Shown here in pieces: positions 4,916 to 11,873 of a stretch of 11,873 nucleotides of DNA. Below the pieces are notes generated by a model, which was not told where the DNA came from, did not search any database, and saw only the letters and a list, made by a program, of their open reading frames with translations. Every line of letters starts with the position of its first letter. Position 1 is the stretch's first letter. The position numbers were made by a program, and so were the translations under genes. The stretch is from Pseudomonadota bacterium (GTDB lineage Bacteria > Bdellovibrionota_B > Oligoflexia > Oligoflexales > JAPPIL01), in NCBI GenBank assembly GCA_028877195.1, contig JAPPIL010000090.1, forward strand, positions 1 through 11,873, given 5' to 3'.

Positions 4916-7492
4916 TCACAACTGTGCTCCAGCCCCTTGGCGACCACAGCACTTCTTATACTTCTTGCCTGACCCACAGGGACACATGGCATTACGTCCG
5001 ATCTTTTCGGAATCTCGCCGAAAAGTTTGAGTCGGTGGCTCACTGGCTTGATTTTGGTCGGGAGAAGGGTGATGCATTGTCATCTGACGGTCGTCTATAC
5101 CTGCGTCTTCCTCCTCTTGTTGCGGCGGCGGCATCTCAAGACGTGGCTGTGGCATGCGAATCAACACATGCACCGTGTCGGTTTGAATCCTCTCCCACAT
5201 ATTATTGAATAAATTGAATGCCTCCTTCTTATACTCTTGAAGCGGATCGCGCTGGGCGTAACCCCTTAAACTTACTGCGTCTTTTAGATGATCCATCGCC
5301 AATAAATGATCTTTCCAAGCCGCATCAATAATCTGTAGGTAAAGATGTGCCTCTATCTGCTCAACAATGCCTGCCTCAATCGCTGCCATCTTTTCCTTGT
5401 AGGCAGCTATAACCTGCTCACTGGCAACCTCTGCAATGCCTGCCGCACCCAACTCTTCAGCATTGACCGCAAGACTAACTGTTGCAGGAATATTGAAATC
5501 AGCCTGAATTTCCTTTGCTATCGCCTCAATATCCCATTGGTCGGAGTTGAGCGCTTCAGGCGAATGCTTATTAGCAATGTTTTGACATATAGCCTGCACC
5601 GTCTCCTGAAAAAACTCATGCACCTCCGATTGGTTATCCAACGACGACATCCGCCTGCTGTAAACAACCTGACGCTGTTGATTCATCACATCATCGTATT
5701 CTAGCAAGTGCTTGCGACTTGAAAAATTCTGCTCCTCCACCTTCTTCTGGGCACGAGCAATCGCTTTAGAAACCATCGGCGAGACGATCGACTCCCCCTC
5801 GGTCATGCCCAAACGAGCCATAATCCCAGATAAACGATCGGAAGCGAATATCCGCATCAGGTCATCTTCTAATGACAGAAAAAATTTACTCTCACCCTTA
5901 TCACCCTGCCGACCTGATCGTCCCCGCAACTGATTATCAATACGACGCGACTCACCCCGCTCTGTGCCAATAACCAGCAGTCCGCCCATGTCGGCAACGC
6001 CTTCCCCCAACACGATGTCCGTCCCTCGTCCAGCCATATTAGTGGAAATAGTTACCGAGCCACGTTCACCTGCGCACTTGATGATCTCCGCCTCACGAGC
6101 ATGGTTTTTGGCATTCAACACTTCATGCGGAATCTTGCGTTTGGTTAGGAGCTTGGAGACAAGCTCCGAGCGTTCAACCGACTGCGTGCCCACCAATACA
6201 GGTCGCCCCGCCTTCTGTGCGTTAGCAATTTCGGTAGTGATTTGGTTGAACTTTTCTCTAGCCGTGCGATACACCATGTCCTCATGGTCAATCCGAATCA
6301 TCCGTTGATTCGTCGGCAATACAACAACATCAAGCTTGTAGATTTTCTTGAATTCCGCCGCTTCCGTATCCGCCGTCCCTGTCATGCCAGCTAACACATC
6401 ATACATACGGAAATAGTTTTGAAAGCTGATCGTTGCCAATGTTTGAGTTTCGCTTTGAATTGGTAGATGTTCCTTTGCCTCCAACGCCCCGTGCAACCCC
6501 TCGCTGTAACGGCGGCCAGGCATCAATCGCCCCGTATGCTCATCAACGATGATTACTTGCCCCTCCTTGACAACGTAATCAACATCCTTCTTGTAAAGGA
6601 CATGTGCCTTAAGCGATTGCATGACATGGTGCAGAACATCGATGTGCTGGGGAGCATAGAGGTTATCGACATTCAGCCGCTTCTCGACTTTGTTGATGCC
6701 ATCTTCGGTCAAGCTTACCGCATGCGCCTTCTCATCAACGATATAATCAATCGTGTCTTTAAGTTCAGGGATAGCCTTGTTCGTTTGGAGGAATAAATCA
6801 GCCGTCGTTTCTGCCGAACCAGAGATAATCAACGGGGTGCGCGCTTCATCAATCAAAATTGAGTCAACCTCATCGACAATCGCAAAGTGCAGGTCGCGCT
6901 GCACCATTTGCTTGCGATTTGTCTTCATGTTGTCGCGCAGATAGTCAAAGCCAAGCTCATTGTTGGTGGCATAGGTTATGTCGCTATGGTAAGCATCATG
7001 ACGCTGGCGGTCGGATAAGCCATGCACAATCGGCCGACATGACACTTGTAAAAACTCATATATCTGCCCCATCCATTCCGCATCACGCTTGGCAAGATAA
7101 TCGTTCACCGTTACTAAATGTGCCCCCTTACCTGTCAATGCTTTCAAATACAGAGGCAAAGTGGCGGTTAAGGTCTTGCCCTCGCCTGTTTTCATTTCCG
7201 CAATCTTGCCTTCAAGCAGGGCGATGCCACCCATCAACTGCACATCATAATGACGCTGCTCTAACACGCGGCGAGATGCTTCACGCACGACAGAAAAGGC
7301 ATCAGGAAGAATGTTGGTCAATGCCGCACCATTGGCTAACTTCTCTTTGAAGACAGCTGTCATCTGCTGTAGACTCGCATCATCCTTGCGACGATACTGA
7401 TCCTCAAGTGCGTTGACCTTTGCAACGACCTGCTGCAAACGCTTGACCTCACGGTCATTGCTGCTACCTAACATTTTTTTGAAAAAATTCAT
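4916..7492 (-). CDS. secA: SecA, preprotein translocase ATPase
   Basis: SecA is the ATP-driven motor that pushes unfolded preproteins through SecYEG; it acts at the inner membrane. The product has 858 residues and all expected parts. Walker A is MKTGEGKT (100-107) and Walker B is DEVD (207-210) followed by SILIDEARTPLIISG. The preprotein-binding region follows. The second ATPase lobe has TNMAGRGTDI (485-494) and RIDNQLRGRSGRQGD (518-532). The helical scaffold and two-helix finger include WKDHLLAMDHLKDAVSLRGYAQ. A C-terminal SEC-C zinc motif, CPC (837-839) with CC (848-849), is complete, which usually goes with SecB or ribosome binding. It is shorter than E. coli SecA (901 residues), largely because the loop after GTDIVLG is compact. 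Two histidines usually seen in GGLHVIGTERHESRR are Leu507 and Gly514. ATG 7492 has a distant AGGAA upstream. Confidence 0.98.
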   Translation of the reverse strand: MNFFKKMLGSSNDREVKRLQQVVAKVNALEDQYRRKDDASLQQMTAVFKEKLANGAALTNILPDAFSVVREASRRVLEQRHYDVQLMGGIALLEGKIAEMKTGEGKTLTATLPLYLKALTGKGAHLVTVNDYLAKRDAEWMGQIYEFLQVSCRPIVHGLSDRQRHDAYHSDITYATNNELGFDYLRDNMKTNRKQMVQRDLHFAIVDEVDSILIDEARTPLIISGSAETTADLFLQTNKAIPELKDTIDYIVDEKAHAVSLTEDGINKVEKRLNVDNLYAPQHIDVLHHVMQSLKAHVLYKKDVDYVVKEGQVIIVDEHTGRLMPGRRYSEGLHGALEAKEHLPIQSETQTLATISFQNYFRMYDVLAGMTGTADTEAAEFKKIYKLDVVVLPTNQRMIRIDHEDMVYRTAREKFNQITTEIANAQKAGRPVLVGTQSVERSELVSKLLTKRKIPHEVLNAKNHAREAEIIKCAGERGSVTISTNMAGRGTDIVLGEGVADMGGLLVIGTERGESRRIDNQLRGRSGRQGDKGESKFFLSLEDDLMRIFASDRLSGIMARLGMTEGESIVSPMVSKAIARAQKKVEEQNFSSRKHLLEYDDVMNQQRQVVYSRRMSSLDNQSEVHEFFQETVQAICQNIANKHSPEALNSDQWDIEAIAKEIQADFNIPATVSLAVNAEELGAAGIAEVASEQVIAAYKEKMAAIEAGIVEQIEAHLYLQIIDAAWKDHLLAMDHLKDAVSLRGYAQRDPLQEYKKEAFNLFNNMWERIQTDTVHVLIRMPQPRLEMPPPQQEEEDAGIDDRQMTMHHPSPDQNQASEPPTQTFRRDSEKIGRNAMCPCGSGKKYKKCCGRQGAGAQL

Positions 7493-7562
7493 CTGATCGA
7501 ATTCGTTCCTAACTTAAACCAGCACTACAATCCGTAAACGATAGAGAGAACATTGGCGCTCC

Positions 7563-7581
7563 GCTCGCAGAGCAAGCGAGC
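7563..7581. other. Hairpin between the thioredoxin-like gene and secA
   Basis: GCTCGC (7563-7568) and GCGAGC (7576-7581) form a 6-bp perfect stem with a 7-base loop, starting four bases after the stop of the thioredoxin-like gene as read on the minus strand. On that strand it is not followed by a T-run, so it may slow or trim the transcript rather than terminate it fully. Confidence 0.4.
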
Positions 7582-7584
7582 TTG

Positions 7585-8142
7585 TTATTTCTCCCTCCAC
7601 TTAATGTTACAGCCCATGCTTGGCAGTTGCTCGGCACTAATCGGCTCGGCGTTCAACAATGCAGCCATCGCCGCACGCAAATCCTCGCCAGTAACTGGTA
7701 TCTCACTATGCGGGCGGCTACCATCAAACCTACCCCGATAAACAAGCTGCCGCTGCGCGTCAAAGAGAAAGAAATCTGGCGTGCAAGCCGCCGCCAAGTC
7801 TTTAACAAACTGCTGCTGCTCATCATACAGATACGGAAAGGCAAAACCCGTCTTGTCCCTACGCATATTAGCAGGGCTGTCTTCTGGGTATCTTTCGGCA
7901 TCATTGGCACTGACCGCCATGACATATATCCCTCGTGCCGTAAACTCCGTCGCTAACGCCGCAAAACAATCCCTGATATGGACGACATAAGGGCAGTGAT
8001 TACAAATTACCGCAACCAACACACCCTTGCTGGTTGCTGGTATAATGCTTGCGTCTAGGAGCTTGCCAGTCTCTGGGTCTTGGAGCTTGAAGGGCGGCAA
8101 CCTTGTGCCCAGCTGTAGCATCTTTGAAGGAGTCAACACCAT
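7585..8142 (-). CDS. AhpC/TSA (thioredoxin-fold) family protein with CNHCPYV motif
   Basis: The 185-residue protein has a thioredoxin fold of the cytoplasmic redoxin type. The sequence shows a short N-terminal strand region (LGTRLPPFKLQDPETGK, 11-27) and the active-site signature VICNHCPYVVHIRD, with Cys47 and Cys50 in a C-N-H-C arrangement. The second conserved Cys-Thr-Pro-Asp is at 120-123 (cis-proline loop), and GSRPHSEIPVTGEDLRAAM lies at 141-159. The closing SMGCNIKWR (175-183) is typical of this widespread but poorly characterised 'thioredoxin family protein' group. The exact substrate is unknown; peroxide or thiol-disulfide reactions are likely. No signal peptide is seen. ATG 8142 is used, but ATG 8121 (MLQLGT) fits the family start equally well. 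It is the first gene of the minus-strand half, 92 bases upstream of secA, and is transcribed away from rpsP. Confidence 0.88.
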   Translation of the reverse strand: MVLTPSKMLQLGTRLPPFKLQDPETGKLLDASIIPATSKGVLVAVICNHCPYVVHIRDCFAALATEFTARGIYVMAVSANDAERYPEDSPANMRRDKTGFAFPYLYDEQQQFVKDLAAACTPDFFLFDAQRQLVYRGRFDGSRPHSEIPVTGEDLRAAMAALLNAEPISAEQLPSMGCNIKWREK

Positions 8143-8158
8143 CGCAAGGAAATTCTAT

Positions 8159-8241
8159 CTCTAATACGACAAAATAGCGAGGCGTTTATGCGGGCTTTGC
8201 ATCAGCACAGTCATTGCCTATCTGCATAGGCTCTAATACGA
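8159..8241. repeat. 11-bp direct repeat and hairpin in the divergent spacer
   Basis: CTCTAATACGA occurs at 8159-8169 and again at 8231-8241, 72 bases apart. Just before the second copy, GCCTAT (8216-8221) and ATAGGC (8226-8231) form a 6-bp stem with a 4-base loop. The spacing and position between two divergent genes would suit a regulator-binding region, but no known operator is recognised. Confidence 0.4.
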
Positions 8242-8274
8242 TTCAGATAGTGAAGCGCTTAGTTGAAAGCATGT

Positions 8275-8302
8275 TTGAATTTCCAACTGAACATGTTATA
8301 TC
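8275..8302 (+). promoter_or_regulatory. Predicted promoter for rpsP-trmD
   Basis: A -35 box TTGAAT (8275-8280), a 16-base spacer and a -10 box TATATC (8297-8302) are seen. An upstream TG at 8294-8295 makes an extended -10 element. A start near 8309 would give a leader of about 20 bases before the rpsP ATG at 8328. Confidence 0.45.
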
Positions 8303-8327
8303 CCACCCGACGTAATTGGGGTTGTTC

Positions 8328-8588
8328 ATGACATTATCTTTGCGATTACAGCGACGAGGACAGAAGTCGCGCCCGTTTTATCATATCGTTGCCGCTGACA
8401 TCCGCAGTCCCCGTGATGGCAAGTTCAAAGAAAAGCTCGGTTACTACGATGCCAATTGCGACCCGTCGGTGATTGAACTAAACGCCGAGCGCCTACAGTA
8501 TCACTATGCTAACGGCGCACGACTTTCCAATGCGGTGCGCACACTCGCTAAACGCAAGAACATTCCACTCAAACGCGGTCATTCTTAA
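8328..8588 (+). CDS. rpsP: Small ribosomal subunit protein bS16
   Basis: Structural protein of the 30S subunit, needed for its assembly. The 86-residue sequence opens with the family signature LSLRLQRRGQKSRPFYHIVAADIRSPRDGKFKEKLGYYD and is full length. ATG 8328 is chosen because it gives the usual S16 N-terminus; a GGGG tract 7 bases upstream can serve as ribosome-binding site, and the in-frame TTG at 8316 would add four residues not seen in the family. The usual next gene, rimM, is missing: only eight bases separate the stop from trmD. Confidence 0.96.
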   Translation: MTLSLRLQRRGQKSRPFYHIVAADIRSPRDGKFKEKLGYYDANCDPSVIELNAERLQYHYANGARLSNAVRTLAKRKNIPLKRGHS

Positions 8589-8596
8589 TCTCAACC

Positions 8597-9235
8597 GTGC
8601 GAAATTTTTACCCCCTCTCCCTACAACCACAAATTTTTGCCGAGTATGCTAGTGCTGGTGTTGGCAAGCGGGCGGTGGCGGGCAAGCACATCGCGATCAA
8701 CCCCCTACAGTTGCGAGACTTCGCCATCGACAGACATGGCACTGTCGATGACCGACCCTTTGGCGGCGGCGTAGGGATGGTGTTGCGAGTTGAGCCAATC
8801 GTCAAAGCCATCCGTTCTATTAAAGAGCCGATCAAAGTCTTATGTCCAACACCGAGCGGCAAAAAATGGACGCAAGCAGACGCTAAACGCTTCGCTGACT
8901 GCCACATCTCACTGTTGTTTATTTGCGGTCGCTACCGCGGCATCGACCAACGCGTGATTGATAACTACGTCGATGAATGTTTCAGTATCGGAGATTATGT
9001 CATCTCCAATGGCGACTTAGCAACGCTGGTGATGATCGATTCTATCTTACGCTTGGTGGCGGGCGTGCTTGGCAACCCCCGTAGCCACGCAGAAGATGAA
9101 CTCGACCAGCATCGTCGCATCTACACTCGCCCCAGAGTATATGATGGGTATGCCGTGCCAGACTACCTTTATTCTGGCAACCACAAGTTGATTCGAGACA
9201 GAGATACTTGGAAAGAACAAGACCATTGTGGTTGA
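8597..9235 (+). CDS. trmD: tRNA (guanine37-N1)-methyltransferase TrmD, short C-terminus
   Basis: TrmD uses S-adenosylmethionine to methylate G37 next to the anticodon, preventing frameshifts. The knot-type methyltransferase motifs are clear: RDFAIDRHGTVDDRPFGGG (41-59), ICGRYRGIDQRVID, and FSIGDYVISNGDL. The tRNA-binding side includes HAEDEL and YTRPRVYDGYAVPDYLYSGNH. Two positions differ from the common form: CGRYEG is CGRYRG, and the usual SGGE is SNGD. At 212 residues it is about 40 shorter than E. coli TrmD; it stops soon after SGNH, where the family normally continues with a helix of the LxRTxxRRPDLL type. It is either a naturally short version or a truncated one. Translation starts at GTG 8597, eight bases after rpsP and without a clear ribosome-binding site, so coupling is likely. 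rplS does not follow. Confidence 0.93.
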   Translation: MRNFYPLSLQPQIFAEYASAGVGKRAVAGKHIAINPLQLRDFAIDRHGTVDDRPFGGGVGMVLRVEPIVKAIRSIKEPIKVLCPTPSGKKWTQADAKRFADCHISLLFICGRYRGIDQRVIDNYVDECFSIGDYVISNGDLATLVMIDSILRLVAGVLGNPRSHAEDELDQHRRIYTRPRVYDGYAVPDYLYSGNHKLIRDRDTWKEQDHCG

Positions 9236-9342
9236 ACAATTATTTAAGCGATGGTTTACATACGTTTGGCTGGTCGCTCATTGCTATTTGTTAACTTACT
9301 TGGTAGGTTGTCCGAGCTATTTTTGTAGGATGGAGATTAGTT

Positions 9343-9615
9343 TTGGCAGTATTGACTAAAGACGGCAGACGTTCAATCATTGAAAAATTCCAGCTTCACG
9401 CCCAAGACACGAGTTCCCCTGCAGTGCAGATAGCTTTGCTAACTGGGAGGATGCAGTATCTGAATGAACATTTCAAAGCACATGCTAAAGACCACCATTC
9501 ACGCCTTGGTTTGCTAAAGATGGTCGGCAAGCGTCGCAGACTGCTGTCGTATTTGCGCCGCACTGACTTTGATCGTTATCGCAAGGTGCTGGCGGCACTA
9601 GGGCTACGGAAATAG
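9343..9615 (+). CDS. rpsO: Small ribosomal subunit protein uS15
   Basis: A primary 16S rRNA-binding protein of the 30S platform. Its 90 residues are the full family length and include SPAVQIALLTGRMQYLNEHF and the signature KDHHSRLGLLKMVGKRRRLL. It starts with TTG at 9343, supported by a GGAG (9332-9335) seven bases upstream and by alignment of the first residues (AVLTKDGRRSIIEKF) with the family; no ATG would give a complete protein. The 107 bases upstream hold no rplS and no convincing promoter, so rpsO may be read from the rpsP promoter. pnp follows after 71 bases, the common rpsO-pnp pairing. Confidence 0.96.
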   Translation: MAVLTKDGRRSIIEKFQLHAQDTSSPAVQIALLTGRMQYLNEHFKAHAKDHHSRLGLLKMVGKRRRLLSYLRRTDFDRYRKVLAALGLRK

Positions 9616-9686
9616 CCACCATCAACTACACAGGCACACAATCAAAACACTCAAAATAAAAAACACAGAATACAGAAAGGCAAATA

Positions 9687-11792
9687 ATGATGACAGATAC
9701 TATCCGTAAAGAGATAGAAATTGCTGGTCGCAAGATCCATCTTGAAGTAGGTAGATTCGCGAGACAGGCTAATGGTGCGGTAATGGTAACATCAGGCGAT
9801 ACGCAAGTATTAGTTACTGTGTGCGGTGATAGCGAGGATTCCGACAATAGCTTTTTCCCTTTGACTGTTGATTACATTGAAAAATTTTACGCGGCAGGTC
9901 GCATCCCTGGCGGCTATATCAAGCGTGAAGCAAAGCCTTCTTCACAAGAGATGATCACTGCGAGATTGATTGATCGCTCCTTGCGTCCCAATTTTCCCGA
10001 AGGCTTTTCCCGCAATACGCAAGTGATTTGCACGGTGTTATCGTATGGGACAAAGGATGACCCTGCGGTGTTGGCTTTGCTTGGTGCGAGTTGTGCACTG
10101 ACGGTTAGTGATATTCCTTTCAATGCACCGATAGCTGGTTTGCGGGTCGGCATGGGCAGTGCTGGCGAGTATATGGTTTTCCCTGCTGCGCAGCAAACCG
10201 AGGCATTGGATTTGTTTTTAGCGGTCAAAGACGGTGCGATCGTTATGGTTGAAGCAAGTGCGAGTTTCTTGCCTGAAGATAAAGTGCTAGAGGCATTGAA
10301 GTTTGGCTACAAGCAAGCAGAACCGATGTTAGCAGTGCAGGACGAGTTGCGTTCTAGCTGTGGCAAGGAAAAGTCCGCATTCACTGTTGCGGAAGTCGAT
10401 GCCGAGATGCAAGAACAGATCAAAAGTAAATACCAGAGCGATCTTGCCACTGCCTTACAGGTGCGAGCGAAGACCGAGCGCAAGAAGGCACTGAGTGAAC
10501 TCAAGAAGAGTATTTGTACTGAAGTTGCCGAGGTCGATGGGGTTATTGACGAAGCTAAACGTAAGATGGCGACACGTATCTTCGGTGAGCTTATGTCCGC
10601 ACAGGTGCGTGAGGGTATCTTACACGAGAAGAAGCGCATAGATGGTCGTAGCCCCGAAGATATTCGGCCGATAGTGTGTGAAACGGGAGTATTGAAGTCG
10701 CCGCATGGTTCGTCGATGTTTACTAGAGGCGAGACCCAGGCAATTGCGACAGTAACGTTAGGCTCTGGTGATGATGAGCAGCGGATGGATACTATCATTG
10801 CCCAAAACAGTTCGAGTAGATTCATGTTGCACTATAACTTTCCGCCCTACAGCGTCGGGGAGACCAAGCGTCTTATCGGCTTGAGTAGGAGAGAGATGGG
10901 GCATGGTTATCTCGCTGAACGTGCTCTGCAACATGTGATACCAGAGGCACGCGACTTTGGCTATACCATACGGGTGGTGTCAGAGGTGCTGGAATCAAAC
11001 GGCAGTTCTTCAATGGCTTCGGTCTGTGCAGGGACGATGGCATTGTTGCATGCAGGTGTGCCGATTAAGAAACATGTCGCAGGTATTGCGATGGGCTTGG
11101 TGTGCGATAGCGATAACATAGTTGTGCTTACCGATATTTTGGGGGATGAGGATCATCTCGGTGATATGGACTTTAAGGTCTGTGGCGATGAAGATGGAAT
11201 CACCGCTTTGCAGATGGACATCAAAGTTGACGGATTATCGCAAGACACGATGCGCTTAGCACTTGAGCAGGCACGGCAAGCACGACTTGCTATTCTCTCG
11301 CAACTCAAGGAGACGATCCCGAAGCCTGGCGAACTATCAAAGAATGCACCCCGCATTGAATCGATGAAAATAAATGAATCAAAAATACGTGATTTAATCG
11401 GGCCAGGCGGCAAAGTCATCAAGAAGCTAGTTGCTGATAGTGGAGCGAAGATTGACATTGAAGACAATGGTATCGTGCGCATTATCTCGCCAGATTTTGA
11501 AAAAGCAGAAATGGCGAAGGAGATGATCCGCACGATCACCAGCGACCCAGAGGTTGGCGGCATCTACCTTGGCACGGTGAAACGCATCACCGAGTTTGGG
11601 GCGTTCATTGAAATTAAAACAGGCACGGAAGGCTTGTGCCATATTTCACAACTTGATGATAAGCGCGTCGAAAAGGTTGAAGACGTGCTGAAGATGGGCG
11701 AAAAAGTAATAGTCAAGCTAACCGACATCGATCGGCAGGGTCGGCTGCGTTTGAGCCGCAAGGAAGCCATCGGCCAACAACCGACGTTTTAG
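9687..11792 (+). CDS. pnp: Polyribonucleotide nucleotidyltransferase (PNPase)
   Basis: PNPase is the trimeric phosphorolytic 3'-to-5' exoribonuclease of mRNA decay. The 701-residue sequence is complete. The first RNase PH core spans about 12-145 (FFPLTVDYIEKFYAAGRIPGG), followed by a helical linker to about 310. The second RNase PH core (about 315-545) has LHYNFPPYSVGETKR, the phosphate-binding ESNGSSSMAS near 436, and the catalytic-metal stretch DILGDEDHLGDMDFKV near 483. A KH domain (557-615) has the GPGG loop at about 572, and an S1 domain (about 622-695) ends the protein (YLGTVKRITEFGAFIEI to GRLRLSRKEA). It starts at ATG 9687 or the adjacent ATG 9690; AAAGG at 9676-9680 suits both. A repeat resembling an insertion-sequence end begins 28 bases after the stop. 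No terminator is seen. Confidence 0.97.
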   Translation: MMTDTIRKEIEIAGRKIHLEVGRFARQANGAVMVTSGDTQVLVTVCGDSEDSDNSFFPLTVDYIEKFYAAGRIPGGYIKREAKPSSQEMITARLIDRSLRPNFPEGFSRNTQVICTVLSYGTKDDPAVLALLGASCALTVSDIPFNAPIAGLRVGMGSAGEYMVFPAAQQTEALDLFLAVKDGAIVMVEASASFLPEDKVLEALKFGYKQAEPMLAVQDELRSSCGKEKSAFTVAEVDAEMQEQIKSKYQSDLATALQVRAKTERKKALSELKKSICTEVAEVDGVIDEAKRKMATRIFGELMSAQVREGILHEKKRIDGRSPEDIRPIVCETGVLKSPHGSSMFTRGETQAIATVTLGSGDDEQRMDTIIAQNSSSRFMLHYNFPPYSVGETKRLIGLSRREMGHGYLAERALQHVIPEARDFGYTIRVVSEVLESNGSSSMASVCAGTMALLHAGVPIKKHVAGIAMGLVCDSDNIVVLTDILGDEDHLGDMDFKVCGDEDGITALQMDIKVDGLSQDTMRLALEQARQARLAILSQLKETIPKPGELSKNAPRIESMKINESKIRDLIGPGGKVIKKLVADSGAKIDIEDNGIVRIISPDFEKAEMAKEMIRTITSDPEVGGIYLGTVKRITEFGAFIEIKTGTEGLCHISQLDDKRVEKVEDVLKMGEKVIVKLTDIDRQGRLRLSRKEAIGQQPTF

Positions 11793-11820
11793 AATATTAT
11801 GCACGAGAGGGGTGGGAGTC

Positions 11821-11855
11821 GGCTTTGTTGCATAAGTAATGCCTATTTTTTTTAT
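11821..11855 (+). repeat. Right-edge copy of the GCTTTGTTGCATAAG repeat (IS903-type terminal repeat-like)
   Basis: GGCTTTGTTGCATAAGTAA is followed by TGCCTA, eight T and AT. It is nearly identical to the left-edge copy (98-131, minus strand), so the pair forms an outward-facing inverted repeat around the whole window. GGCTTTGTTG plus ATAA recalls the IS903-type (IS5 family) inverted repeat. Only one end is present and no transposase is visible, so an insertion-sequence end, a small non-coding relative or another dispersed repeat are all possible. Confidence 0.5.
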
Positions 11856-11856
11856 A

Positions 11857-11873
11857 GGGGGGGGGGGGGGGGG
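11857..11873. other. Terminal poly-G run, probable sequencing/assembly artefact
   Basis: Seventeen consecutive G close the sequence, right after a T8 run inside a repeated element. Instruments with two-colour chemistry read absent signal as G, and contigs often end at repeats, so this is more likely a technical product than genomic DNA. Confidence 0.75.

Noticed and set aside
7563..7590. GC stem followed by TTGTTATTT on the plus strand, like a plus-strand terminator
   Set aside because: No plus-strand gene ends here; the nearest genes on both sides are on the minus strand.
8162..8171. TAATACGACA, resembling the start of a T7-type phage promoter
   Set aside because: Only the first eight bases fit (TAATACGA plus C); the initiating part is missing and no phage genes are near.
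8193..8204. GGGCTTTGCATC as a fifth copy of the GCTTTGTTGCATAAG repeat
   Set aside because: It lacks the central TTG spacing and the TAAGTAA part, and it is not after a stop codon on that strand.
9195..9300. Frameshift hidden at the trmD 3' end
   Set aside because: I read the other two frames; one gives RYLERTRPLWL, faintly like the missing helix, but the similarity is too weak to call a pseudogene.
9236..9342. A promoter for rpsO in the gap after trmD (TTTACA, TTGTTA-like boxes)
   Set aside because: No pair of boxes has acceptable spacing and match at both sites.
9228..9360. A 43-codon GTG-started frame (VVEQLFKRWFTYVW...) overlapping the trmD end and rpsO start
   Set aside because: It overlaps two certain genes, has no ribosome-binding site and resembles no rplS or other known small protein.

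Overview
The window carries twelve protein-coding genes packed almost end to end, with no gene-free stretch longer than about 190 bases and no RNA gene, CRISPR array or phage gene that I can see. Most genes are housekeeping genes of a Gram-negative, proteobacterium-like bacterium. The compact SecA insert region, its WKDHLLAMDHLKDAVSLRGYAQ stretch, the PNPase style and a VKOR-DsbA fusion read most like the Myxococcota/Bdellovibrionota/Desulfobacterota (old 'deltaproteobacteria'). This placement is from memory of the families and is uncertain; no genus can be named.

Left half (113-8142) is all on the minus strand. Read in the direction of transcription it runs: an AhpC/TSA thioredoxin-like protein; SecA (preprotein translocase motor); an 84-residue tail-anchored membrane protein of unknown function; then a tight set of five genes: a VKOR-DsbA fusion (periplasmic disulfide formation), a protein with two copies of a possible STAS/SpoIIAA-like domain, a small protein with an acidic disordered tail, a SurA-type periplasmic chaperone/prolyl isomerase, and an RluA/RluC-type rRNA pseudouridine synthase. 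Three of these five overlap or nearly touch their neighbour. The theme is export (SecA), folding (SurA) and oxidation (VKOR-DsbA) of envelope proteins.

Right half (8328-11792) is all on the plus strand and is translation/RNA machinery: rpsP (S16), trmD (tRNA m1G37 methyltransferase), rpsO (S15) and pnp (PNPase). The usual rpsP-rimM-trmD-rplS order is reduced to rpsP-trmD, with rimM and rplS absent here, and TrmD is short at its C-terminus. The two halves diverge from 8143-8327, which holds a good promoter candidate for rpsP, a small hairpin and an 11-bp direct repeat.

The least expected signal is a short repeat with core GCTTTRTYGCRTAA. It occurs four times, each time on the sense strand at or just after a stop codon: rluA-type gene, STAS-like gene, secA and pnp. 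Two long copies, about 33 bp and nearly identical, lie in inverted orientation at the two edges of the window. The sequence resembles the terminal inverted repeat of IS903-type (IS5 family) insertion sequences. The right copy runs into a 17-base poly-G that looks like a sequencing or assembly artefact. I found no convincing new multi-gene system; the best leads are this repeat, the duplicated STAS-like protein in the envelope-folding operon, and the reduced rpsP-trmD cluster.
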